In this document: piece after piece, positions 32,355 through 39,580 of the stretch
Numbering within the stretch: the first letter of the stretch is position 1
Layout: the number at the start of each line of letters is the position of its first letter
Source: Flavobacteriales bacterium
Lineage (GTDB): Bacteria > Bacteroidota > Bacteroidia > CAIKAF01
Assembly (NCBI GenBank): GCA_018401695.1
Contig: JAGYKD010000003.1
Coordinates: forward strand, 481,576 to 521,155
Direction of reading: 5' to 3'
Length of the DNA: 39,580 nucleotides
The notes under the pieces: model-generated
Databases searched by the model: none
What the model was told of the DNA's origin: nothing
Seen by the model: the letters and a program-made list of their open reading frames with translations, nothing else
Made by a program: the position numbers and the translations under genes

Positions 32355-33887
32355 ATGCAGCATATTACAGGCAATTGGAATCAGTCCTCTTATGTATTGG
32401 CCGGTGCAGGAACCGGTAAAACATCTTACCTGCTTAACACCGCCTCCTCTGCCCCTCCCAATACGTCCTTACTTTTTTTAGCTTTCAACCGAAGGGTAGC
32501 CCAAGATATTCATAGGCGATGGAACAGTCCAACCTCAGGTTTGGGGAGCTCATTAATGCCGCACATGGAGGTAAAAACCATCCACGGCTTAGCCTACCAA
32601 TCTTTAAGCCTCAGCCAAAAGTCCAGGGTAGTTCCCAATTGGTCTCCCGGTTTGTTGGAAGAGGTCAATGGCCTAAAATCTTGGCGTAAAAAAAACAGGG
32701 ATAGAGCCAAAAAACTTCAAGCAATACGTTGGGCAGAAGCTGCTCTTCGCTTTGGAGCTTCCCCTCATACCTTGCCTGATCCCAACCTTTGGTTGGTCCC
32801 CTCACCGGCACTGGATTATTTATTGGCCAACCGCGCTGCCATAGAATCTCTCTGTCAGGAATTATTACTGAACTTGAGCCACCCCAACATGCCTCTTTGC
32901 CATGATGCTTACCTGTATATTTGGCTTAAGCAACAACCTAAACTTACCTACGATGCCTTATTTGTAGACGAAATGCAAGACCTCCAACCACAAATCAGCC
33001 TGTGGTTACTAAATCAAACCATGCCCATGCATTGGGTGGGAGATCCCGCTCAACATATTTATGCCTGGCGTTTTGCCCAAACTCCGCCTCCACCTCCTCA
33101 CTTTGAACTTATCCATCTCGACCAAAGCCACCGTTTAAGCATGCAGCCTACCGAACTGGCCAATAAGGTGCTTTTATGGCTACAACCTTATGGTTTGTAT
33201 TTAGATGCCATTAAACCGCAAGGCCCTCCAAATAAAGAATTAGTGCCTGCTATTCACCTGTTTCGTACTAATTTGGGAATGTTGCACCGCCTTTTGGAAC
33301 TTATGGATGCCCGCCATTGCCCCTCTATTGGCATGGAAGGCCAGTCCGGTGATAAACTTTGGCGTCAGGAAATTCAATTGCTTAAAGATTTAATTGCACT
33401 TAGGAATGGCAAAAAAAGGGGATTCAAAAATGCCTGGCTTAATGAGGTTACTGATTGGAAGGCCCTTGAAACCTTAGCTAAAACTTCTTCTGACCATACG
33501 CTAGCTCAATGTATGCGCTTGGTCAAAGGTTATGGTAAGGCACTGCCCGGACTGTTGCAACGACTTAAAAAACGTACCCTTCCAGAAGCGTATCGATACA
33601 AGGCAGATTGGCTTGGAGCAACCGTTCATTCCGTTAAGGGACTGGAATATAAGAAAGTTTCTCTGGCCTCTGACTTCCCATTATTGTCTGACGTTCAGAA
33701 AACTCTCCACTTTTCCGAGGAAAAAAGTCTCCAATGGCAACTCGCCCGAGAGGAGGCGCATATTTGGTATGTGGCGTTTACCAGAGCCGCAGCGGAAGTG
33801 TCCGGGGCAGGACTTAGAGCCTTTGAAAAAGATTGGCTTGGCTGTTTAGAAACAAAACTCACCGCTTCTTCCGCCGATCCAACATAA
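32355..33887 (+). CDS. Compact superfamily 1 (UvrD/FBH1-like) DNA helicase
   Basis: 510 aa. The helicase motifs are in order: I AGAGTGKT (16-23), Ia LLFLAFNRRVAQDI, Ib VKTIHGLAYQS, II LFVDEMQDLQ, III HWVGDPAQHIYAWRF, IV LDQSHRLS, V GATVHSVKGLEYKKVSL and VI EEAHIWYVAFTRAAAEV. All key Lys, Asp-Glu, Gln and Arg residues are present, so ATP hydrolysis is expected. It is shorter than UvrD/PcrA (~720 aa), with reduced 1B/2B insertions, recalling FBH1-type helicases that dismantle RecA/Rad51 filaments (inference). No nuclease domain is attached. The 3' end overlaps the convergent asd gene by 29 bp. Confidence 0.9.
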   Translation: MQHITGNWNQSSYVLAGAGTGKTSYLLNTASSAPPNTSLLFLAFNRRVAQDIHRRWNSPTSGLGSSLMPHMEVKTIHGLAYQSLSLSQKSRVVPNWSPGLLEEVNGLKSWRKKNRDRAKKLQAIRWAEAALRFGASPHTLPDPNLWLVPSPALDYLLANRAAIESLCQELLLNLSHPNMPLCHDAYLYIWLKQQPKLTYDALFVDEMQDLQPQISLWLLNQTMPMHWVGDPAQHIYAWRFAQTPPPPPHFELIHLDQSHRLSMQPTELANKVLLWLQPYGLYLDAIKPQGPPNKELVPAIHLFRTNLGMLHRLLELMDARHCPSIGMEGQSGDKLWRQEIQLLKDLIALRNGKKRGFKNAWLNEVTDWKALETLAKTSSDHTLAQCMRLVKGYGKALPGLLQRLKKRTLPEAYRYKADWLGATVHSVKGLEYKKVSLASDFPLLSDVQKTLHFSEEKSLQWQLAREEAHIWYVAFTRAAAEVSGAGLRAFEKDWLGCLETKLTASSADPT

Positions 33888-34854
33888 TCTCCATTATTTG
33901 AATGGCATTGGTTGCTGCGCCCTTCCTTAGATTGTCGCCTACAATCCAACAATGGAATCCATGGGTCTGGGTCGGATCCCTGCGAATCCTTCCTATAAAT
34001 ACCTCGTCGTAACCCGCAATATCTAAGGGCATGGGATAGCTCATGGATTCAGGCTTGTCTAGCAAGTTCAAACCCGGTGCTTTTTTGAAAATTTCCAACA
34101 ATTCCTGTATGTCAAAGGGCCGGAAGGTCTCTACTACCACCGACTCCGAGTGGCCTATGGCAACAGGTACTCTGGTACAGGTGGGAGCAATCAATATATG
34201 GTAATCGTTCAATATCTTTTTGCTCTCTCGAATGAGCTTCATTTCCTCCTTAGTAAAACCCTCTTGCTCAAAACTATCGCATTGAGGAATCACATTGCCA
34301 TGAATAGGGTGGGGGAAACATTCGGTTTTTTCTTCCTTACCCTGTACCTCATCCACCCACTGTTGATAGCCTTTTTGACCCGCACCCGAAACCGATTGAA
34401 ACGTGGTTACCACCATCCGACGAATGCCCAAACTCTTATGCACAGGCGCTAAAGCTACCATCAATTGTATGGTGGAGCAGTTGGGATTGGCAATCAATCG
34501 CTCTTTGCCGGTCAGCCAAGCACCGTTCACCTCCGGAACAATCAATGGCGTATCCTGATCCAAACGCCAGGCCGAAGAATTGTCAATAACAACCGTTCCC
34601 GATTCAGAGAATTTTTTAGCCCAAGTCTTACTTAGTTCTCCCCCTGCCGAAAACAAGGCAAAGTCCGGGACAGCTTCCAAAGCTGTGGCCATATCTACCA
34701 CAGCATACTCCTTGCCTCCAAAGGGTATGGACATTCCTACCGAACGTTCTGAGGCTACAGGCACTATGGTTTCCTCACCAAATCCTCGCTCCTCCAATAT
34801 ATGTATCATGTGCCGGCCTACCAGACCTGTAGCACCTACCACAGCAATTTTCAT
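33859..34854 (-). CDS. asd: Aspartate-semialdehyde dehydrogenase
   Basis: 331 aa. The NADP-binding loop is VVGATGLVGRHM (6-16). The catalytic Cys is in IANPNCSTIQLM (126), with SVSGAGQKG next to the substrate site and the general-base His in RVPVAIGHSESV (235). The length matches the bacterial enzyme. It reduces aspartyl phosphate to aspartate semialdehyde, the branch point to lysine/diaminopimelate, methionine and threonine. It is not in an operon with other pathway genes here; its 3' end overlaps the helicase gene on the opposite strand. Confidence 0.97.
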   Translation of the reverse strand: MKIAVVGATGLVGRHMIHILEERGFGEETIVPVASERSVGMSIPFGGKEYAVVDMATALEAVPDFALFSAGGELSKTWAKKFSESGTVVIDNSSAWRLDQDTPLIVPEVNGAWLTGKERLIANPNCSTIQLMVALAPVHKSLGIRRMVVTTFQSVSGAGQKGYQQWVDEVQGKEEKTECFPHPIHGNVIPQCDSFEQEGFTKEEMKLIRESKKILNDYHILIAPTCTRVPVAIGHSESVVVETFRPFDIQELLEIFKKAPGLNLLDKPESMSYPMPLDIAGYDEVFIGRIRRDPTQTHGFHCWIVGDNLRKGAATNAIQIMEIMLDRRKKR

Positions 34855-34904
34855 CTTAATTCTTTGGTAATCAAAGACAGCTCCAAACCCAAAAATAGTA
34901 TAAT

Positions 34905-34912
34905 TACCTTTA
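34905..34912 (+). promoter_or_regulatory. -7 box of the lamin-tail protein gene
   Basis: TACCTTTA, 28 nt before the ATG, fits TAnnTTTG with one change. No well-spaced TTG is seen, so support is partial. Confidence 0.35.
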
Positions 34913-34940
34913 CATTCGATTTAACAGTTCAATCTACCTC

Positions 34941-37900
34941 ATGAAAGGACTCTATCTTTTTTTAAGCGTTGCCCTGGCTCTGCCTTTGTCAGCCCAGTAT
35001 TCCGACGATTTTTCCGACGGTGACTTCACCAATAACCCCACTTGGCTTGGCGATGCCGCTCAGTTTCAAATTAGCGTGGCTAATGCGCTTTGGCTAAACG
35101 ACGGTGCAGCGCAATCCAGCAATGTCCGCTATTTAGCTACTGCATCCAATGCCATGGATAATGCCTCCTGGGAAGCCTTGGTCCGCCTGGAATTCAATCC
35201 TTCCTCAAGCAATTTTGCGCGCTTTTATTTGGTATCCGATGTCGCCGCACTCTCCGGCAACCTAAATGGTTACTTCATTCTTGTTGGAGGCTCCGACGAT
35301 GAAATTGGCCTGTACCGCCAAACCGGGTCCACCACCACTCCTTTAATTTTGTCTCCCCCGGCTTCGGTAGACCAAGATCCGGTGAATGTGCGCGTTCGTG
35401 CCACCCGAGACAATAGCGGAAACTGGGAACTCCTTTGGGACGCCACCGGAGGAAGCAATTTTGTCAGCCTCGGCACAGCCACCGACAACTCCCATACTTT
35501 TTCGGCTTTTTCAGGGGTGTATTGCCGATACACCACCACACGGGCCGATAAAATGTTCTTCGATGATTTTGTGGTGACAGGAACCGGACAAAGCGATCAA
35601 ACACCTCCAACCGTCAGTTCGGTGGCCGCGGAATCTACCACTCAAGTTCGGGTAAGCTTTTCAGAACCGGTGTCTCCTGCTACCGCTTCCACCACCTCCA
35701 ATTATTTGATTTCTTCGGGTATTGGAAACCCAAGTGCGGCGCAACCCAATCCCCAAGCGGCCAATGAAGTGGTTTTGACCTTGGCCAACCCCATCAGCAC
35801 TTCCACCTTATACAACCTGGACATAACTGCTGTTCAGGATTTCTCGGGAAATACCATGCAAGACACCAGCCTTCCTATAGCCCTGGTGGTAGCCACTTCC
35901 GGCGATATTGTCATCAATGAAATCCATCCCGACCCTACACCCGCCATTGGAATGCCCGAGTATGAGTATATTGAACTCTACAACCGGACCAACCTTCCCA
36001 TAAATATCGACCAGTTTGTCCTTAGAGTGGGCTCCTCCGATCGAGTACTTCCTGCCGCTACCATTCAACCCGACAGCTTTTTGGTCCTTACCGACATCGA
36101 TGCCCAAGGCCTCTTTCTGCCCAATACCCCCATAGCTTATTTGAGCTCTTGGCCCTCGCTTACCAACAGCGGCGCCACCATTGAGTTCGAAGACTCCACG
36201 GGCAGCTTACTCGATCGGGTCACCTACGATTTAGATTTCTACAACGACGCTTCCAAAGACGATGGAGGCTACAGCATGGAGCGCATCAATCCCAACGAGT
36301 TTTGTGGTGGCTCCGGAAATTGGGCAGCCTCCCTCAACAACTCCGGAGGAACCCCCGGTCGGTCCAACAGCGTGTTTGACCCGACCCCGGTGGCCCCCGC
36401 GCTTACCTTAGTCGAGGCCGAAACCGCAAGCCAAGTACTCCTTGAATTCAATAAGGAATTGGACGCCGGCTCCATTAGCCCTGCCAATTTTAATATTTCT
36501 GGCGGTATTGGCGCTCCCTTATCTGTTGCTCTGGTGGCACCAAACCAACTGAGGCTTCTACTTGGTGTTGCCCTCCAGGTCAACACTACCTATAGCCTGA
36601 GCTTTGTAAACGACATCAACGACTGTGCCGGAAACAGCTTTGGTGCAGGAATTCAAGAAGACCTGTTGTTTTATGCACCCGAAGCTTTCGATGTGCTCAT
36701 CAACGAGTTCATGGCCGACGAAGCTCCTGCCGTATTGCTGCCTGAAGCCGAATACATTGAGCTATACAATACCAAAGACTTTCCCATCAATCTACGCGAC
36801 TGGACCATTGAAGTGGGCAGCAGCAGCTACACCCTCCCTTCCGGGGTAATACCTCCCGATAGCTTCGTGGTGTTGGTCGACGAAGACGAGGCCGCCCTGT
36901 TCAGCGGAATCAATGTAGTTTCCATGCCTTCCTTGGGCTCTTTAACCAACACCTCCGGAACCATTGCCCTTCGTGCGCCCAATGGCTCCTTACTCCACAG
37001 TGTCTTGTATTCCGATAGCTGGTACGGAAGCAATGCCAAATCCGACGGTGGCTGGTCCTTAGAAATGATTGACCCAAGCAATCCTTGCGGTGGCCGCAAC
37101 AATTGGACCGCAAGCACAAGCACGCAAGGAGGCACACCCGGGGCTACCAATTCGGTACTCGGAACCTCGGTGGATGCCAGCCTCCCCCGCATGTACCGCA
37201 GCGGCTTTTTAGCCCCCGATACCGCCTACCTTTATTTTAGCGAACAGCTAAGTCCGGGAAGCTTGGACCTTTCCGACATCACGCTAAGTGCAGCTCCCGG
37301 CTTGCCCATAGACGTTCGACTGATCCAGCCCGAGCTACAAGTAGCCCGCATCCTGTTGGCCAACCCCATAAACCCCGGAGAAGAAGTATGGGTAACCATT
37401 AGTGGAAACGTAGAAGACTGTGCAGGGAACCTCATGCCTCAAGACAGCGTGCGTTTGCGCAACCCGGAGGCTATTCTGGAGCAAGATATTCTTATCAATG
37501 AGGTATTGAGCGACCCCAAAGACGACGGTATAGACTACCTTGAAATTTACCACAACGGCACAGAAGCCGTAGATCTATCCCAATTGTATTTAACTACTTT
37601 GGATACCCTTACCGGCGAATTTGAAACCACCTACCGGGCAGCCCCCTTGCCCTTATTGCTCTTCCCCGGCGAGTACCTCTTGCTCTCCGAAGACCAGGAA
37701 ATTGTAAAATCTCAGTACCTCACCGAAGATTCCCTAGCCTTTTGGGACGTAGAAGACTTGCCTTCCCTAAACAACGACGACGACGCCATCACCTTAGTGA
37801 ACATAAGTCTGCAAGTAATCGACCACCTCAGCTACAATGCCGACGAATTCCAGTTCCCCTTATTGGAGACCACCGATGGGGTGGCCATGGAGCGCATATT

Positions 37901-38327
37901 GTTCAGCAATCCCACCCAAGACCCCACCAATTGGAATTCAGCGGCCCAGGCCAAAGGCTTTGGCACCCCGGGCTACCGAAACTCCCAGTCGGGAATTTTG
38001 GAACCCATTACGGAGGACATCGTATTGGATCCCGACATCTTTTCGCCGAACAGCGACGGGTATAAGGACCAAATGTTCATTCGCTACCAACTCAGCGAAC
38101 CGGGTGCCTTGGGCACCGTAACCATTTACGATGCGGCGGGCCGTTTGGTGCGCACCTTGGCCAACAACGTATTGTTGGAATCCTCCGGACAATTCATTTG
38201 GGACGGCATCGACGACGAGGGCAACAAAGCCCGCACAGGCATCCACATCGTAGCCTTTGAAATCTTTAGTCCCGACGGCAGAACCGAGCTGTACAAAAAG
38301 CCCTGTACCGTGGCGGCGCAGTTTTGA
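34941..38327 (+). CDS. Large secreted protein with alternating Ig-like and lamin-tail (LTD) domains
   Basis: 1128 aa. The signal peptide ends at LSAQ (about 18). Residues ~20-215 form a LamG/jelly-roll-like domain (YSDDFSDGDFTNNPTWLGD ... MFFDDFVVTGTG). Then three modules follow, each an SbsA-type Ig-like domain (VRVSFSEPVSPAT, VLLEFNKELDAGS, AYLYFSEQLSPGS) plus a lamin-tail domain opening with INEI/INEF/INEV and 'YIELYN' (INEIHPDPTPAIG, INEFMADEAPAVL, INEVLSDPKDDGI). The C-terminus is a FlgD-like Ig/gliding-type sorting segment (IFSPNSDGYKDQMFIRYQL ... VTIYDAAGRLVRTL ... RTGIHIVAFEIF). It is probably exported by T9SS to the cell surface for adhesion or polymer binding. No enzyme domain is visible. 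Confidence 0.88.
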   Translation: MKGLYLFLSVALALPLSAQYSDDFSDGDFTNNPTWLGDAAQFQISVANALWLNDGAAQSSNVRYLATASNAMDNASWEALVRLEFNPSSSNFARFYLVSDVAALSGNLNGYFILVGGSDDEIGLYRQTGSTTTPLILSPPASVDQDPVNVRVRATRDNSGNWELLWDATGGSNFVSLGTATDNSHTFSAFSGVYCRYTTTRADKMFFDDFVVTGTGQSDQTPPTVSSVAAESTTQVRVSFSEPVSPATASTTSNYLISSGIGNPSAAQPNPQAANEVVLTLANPISTSTLYNLDITAVQDFSGNTMQDTSLPIALVVATSGDIVINEIHPDPTPAIGMPEYEYIELYNRTNLPINIDQFVLRVGSSDRVLPAATIQPDSFLVLTDIDAQGLFLPNTPIAYLSSWPSLTNSGATIEFEDSTGSLLDRVTYDLDFYNDASKDDGGYSMERINPNEFCGGSGNWAASLNNSGGTPGRSNSVFDPTPVAPALTLVEAETASQVLLEFNKELDAGSISPANFNISGGIGAPLSVALVAPNQLRLLLGVALQVNTTYSLSFVNDINDCAGNSFGAGIQEDLLFYAPEAFDVLINEFMADEAPAVLLPEAEYIELYNTKDFPINLRDWTIEVGSSSYTLPSGVIPPDSFVVLVDEDEAALFSGINVVSMPSLGSLTNTSGTIALRAPNGSLLHSVLYSDSWYGSNAKSDGGWSLEMIDPSNPCGGRNNWTASTSTQGGTPGATNSVLGTSVDASLPRMYRSGFLAPDTAYLYFSEQLSPGSLDLSDITLSAAPGLPIDVRLIQPELQVARILLANPINPGEEVWVTISGNVEDCAGNLMPQDSVRLRNPEAILEQDILINEVLSDPKDDGIDYLEIYHNGTEAVDLSQLYLTTLDTLTGEFETTYRAAPLPLLLFPGEYLLLSEDQEIVKSQYLTEDSLAFWDVEDLPSLNNDDDAITLVNISLQVIDHLSYNADEFQFPLLETTDGVAMERILFSNPTQDPTNWNSAAQAKGFGTPGYRNSQSGILEPITEDIVLDPDIFSPNSDGYKDQMFIRYQLSEPGALGTVTIYDAAGRLVRTLANNVLLESSGQFIWDGIDDEGNKARTGIHIVAFEIFSPDGRTELYKKPCTVAAQF

Positions 38328-38564
38328 CTTGGATATTTCTTCCATAGGCAAGTTAAATTCCGTATCCGCCCTTTGCATCGGTGCTCCTGACCCAGCACCT
38401 TAGATGCGGAGCGCAGCGGCAGCGTGCAGCGTCCCCGAAGTTTTGGGGCGGGCTACCATTTGCCAATAGAAAAAGAGAAGATTTCTATTTGGGCGCCTCA
38501 TCCGTCTCCGGCCATTAGCTGCCTTGTAGCGCAGCTACGCAGCTAAGCGTGGGCAAGGAGCTTC
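38328..38564. other. GC-rich intergenic region with a short hairpin, no gene seen
   Basis: First part of a 1.16-kb gap. It contains GATGCGGAGCGCAGCGGCAG and CCCCGAAGTTTTGGGGCGG, then the hairpin AATAGAAA-n-TTTCTATT (about 38465-38490). It resembles dispersed GC-rich repeats rather than a gene. The third MITE copy is inserted at its right side. Confidence 0.55.
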
Positions 38565-38811
38565 GAGACCGTTGACACATGGTGTTTTCAAGGTTTCTAA
38601 ATGCCGACCGCAGCGTCGGTGCGAATTAAGGCACGGACAAATCGAAAGTCCCCTGACGCTGCGGTCAGGGCAGGCCGGAGTTTACTAATGGTAAATGAGG
38701 ATCCCTGACGCTGCGGTCAGGATAAAATACTTGAGATTTGGCCGTAACGTAAACCCTGACGCTGTGGTCAGGACAGGATCGCCGCCAGAATAGCCATGTG
38801 CCAACGGTCTC
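38565..38811 (+). mobile_element. MITE-like element copy 3 (247 bp, expanded by four hairpin inserts)
   Basis: The ends GAGACCGTTGACACATGG and the complement of GAGACCGTTGGCACATGG pair at 17 of 18 positions. The 5-bp duplication GCTTC flanks it (38560-38564, 38812-38816). Relative to copy 2 it carries four extra segments of 25-28 bp and is otherwise collinear. The internal hairpin is TTTAC-TAATG-GTAAA. Orientation is that of copy 2. Confidence 0.9.
38604..38772. repeat. Four hairpin inserts sharing GACGCTGCGGTC inside MITE copy 3
   Basis: CCGACCGCAGCGTCGG at 38604-38619 (reverse orientation), CCCTGACGCTGCGGTCAGGG at 38651-38670, CCTGACGCTGCGGTCAGG at 38704-38721, and a CTGTGG variant at 38755-38772. 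All are perfect stems of 5-7 bp around a 6-nt loop. Confidence 0.88.
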
Positions 38812-38816
38812 GCTTC

Positions 38817-39092
38817 CTTTGGTCGCTCTTGGCCGGGCAGCTGCTGTGCGCGCTACATCGGCAGGCTAATTGTCCTGCGCTGGGGCGCTTAAGCTCCGTA
38901 GGGCAATTTTCCCACAGCCCAAGGGTTTTAACCGTGGGCTGTAGTGCGATTTCAACCGTGGGCCATCTACATCCAAAGTTTGAGAGGGAAGGCGTCCGCC
39001 AAGGCACCCGTTCCATTTCCATACCGGGGGAATACCCGGGAATAAACTCCTGCTTGGCCATAATTCCAGCAAAACCAAAGAAATCTACATCC
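38817..39092. other. Intergenic sequence with an inverted repeat, no gene seen
   Basis: It contains the inverted repeat ACAGCCCAAGG-n-CCGTGGGCTGT (38914-38942), a second AACCGTGGGC at 38954-38963, and a CCGGG-n-CCCGG stem near 39030. One plus-strand frame (38796-39248) crosses this area but starts inside the MITE and has no protein-like features. Confidence 0.5.
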
Positions 39093-39485
39093 CTTATAGC
39101 CCAACCGTTATACGCAAAATCCGCTTTTCGCTCGATGATTTGGATTTTTGGAGCTACAGGTGTATTTTTAGAGCAAAGAAATCAATCAAAACTGCCAACC
39201 AACTCAATAGCAATTCTTCGCAAGTGTTATCCAGAAATGATTTATTAGGGAAATATGTGCAAGGTTGCGGATATTGAGTGGTTGGGCAACATACAAAGAA
39301 AGCCCATCGCACAAACAGCACATTTGGTTTTTTGCCGACACAAAAGCCAAGGCTAAAATGCGAAGCATGCACGAACACCGATAAAAAAATAAGGAGCCGT
39401 GAGTAAAAACCAAAAGAGCTGTTTTTTGCCAACACTCGGACGGAATAAACGAAATTTGAAAACTGAATAACAGACAACATTATAA
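39093..39485. other. AT-rich leader of the restriction-modification operon
   Basis: The base composition shifts to AT-rich here compared with the preceding repeats. Short reading frames on the minus strand lack support. It probably holds the promoter of hsdM, but no TTG/TAnnTTTG pair is convincing. Confidence 0.45.
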
Positions 39486-39580
39486 ATGGCCAAAACGAAG
39501 AAAGAAACTAAAGAAAAACCAATTGAAGTAACTCTTTGGGATGCAGCCAACAAACTCAGGGGAAGCGTAGAACCTGCCGA
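39486..39580 (+). CDS. hsdM: Type I restriction-modification DNA methyltransferase subunit (N-terminal fragment)
   Basis: The first 31 codons, continuing past the window end. After a Lys/Glu-rich start (MAKTKKETKEK) comes LWDAANKLRGSVEPA, which closely matches the beginning of HsdM N6-adenine methyltransferases, where it leads into the HsdM_N helical bundle. HsdM with HsdS methylates the recognition site, and HsdR with them cleaves unmodified DNA. Because hsdM is usually the first gene of such operons, a complete type I system probably follows to the right. The ATG at 39486 is the only sensible start. Confidence 0.85.
   Translation, partial: MAKTKKETKEKPIEVTLWDAANKLRGSVEPA

Noticed and set aside
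38796-39248. 150-codon plus-strand frame in the last intergenic region
   Set aside because: It begins inside MITE copy 3, crosses several inverted repeats and shows no domain-like pattern.
39100-39250. Integron attC-like site (GCCCAACCGTTATACGC)
   Set aside because: Only one half resembling a core site is seen; no paired site, integrase or cassette structure is visible.
39154-39480. Minus-strand hydrophobic frame before hsdM
   Set aside because: AT-rich sequence readily gives Phe/Leu-rich frames; no convincing start or homology, and it would be antisense to the likely hsdM promoter.

Overview
The window is chromosomal DNA from a member of the Bacteroidota. The evidence is: several secreted proteins with type IX secretion (T9SS) C-terminal sorting domains; a PorZ-like T9SS component next to recO; a carboxypeptidase-regulatory/TonB receptor; a DUF1800/DUF1501 pair; and promoters of the Bacteroidota type (TTTG or TTG, about 19-20 nt, TAnnTTTG). 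The species cannot be named from the sequence. Most genes are ordinary core or envelope genes. The accessory interest lies between genes, where there are many palindromic repeats, GC-rich dispersed elements and a small transposable element.

Layout: 1-592 is the 3' end of a T9SS-sorted propeller protein. It is followed by a tandem hairpin array, a GNAT acetyltransferase plus outer-membrane barrel pair, a DUF962/Mpo1-like membrane protein, and an NmrA-like reductase gene broken by a 143-bp insertion. A HxlR regulator overlaps an aldehyde dehydrogenase (3491-5205). Then come tRNA-Ala(GGC), a fructosamine-kinase-like protein, recO with porZ, a GT39-type glycosyltransferase, and pdxH leading into a membrane protein/VWA/MoxR-like ATPase operon (11180-14899). 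A PafA-like alkaline phosphatase, an M15 peptidase with a T9SS protein, a lipoprotein with an NADase-type glycan-binding-like domain, yidC and a TonB receptor follow. The minus-strand block rsmE-dgt and the DUF1800-DUF1501 operon come next, then a DUF3667-like membrane protein, a compact UvrD/FBH1-like helicase, asd, and a 1128-aa lamin-tail-domain secreted protein. The last 1.2 kb is a repeat-rich gap ending in the first codons of a type I restriction-modification hsdM gene.

The most notable discovery is a non-coding inverted-repeat element (MITE-like) present three times: 2899-3041, 25752-25894 and 38565-38811. Each copy has near-perfect terminal inverted repeats starting GAGAC(C/T)GTTG, and each is flanked by its own perfect 5-bp target duplication (ATTAA, ATCAC, GCTTC). 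Removing copy 1 together with one duplication exactly restores a 210-codon reductase frame, which directly proves insertion. The termini differ between copies, but the two ends of each copy change together. Copy 3 has grown by four further hairpin inserts that share the core GACGCTGCGGTC.

Working together: the surface and export genes (porZ, T9SS cargo, TonB receptor, yidC, M15 peptidase, PafA-like phosphatase, GT39) suggest a gliding/secreting, polymer-using lifestyle. The HxlR regulator sits between the broken reductase and an aldehyde dehydrogenase, and its promoter overlaps an inverted repeat. This suggests an electrophile/aldehyde response locus that has lost one arm.
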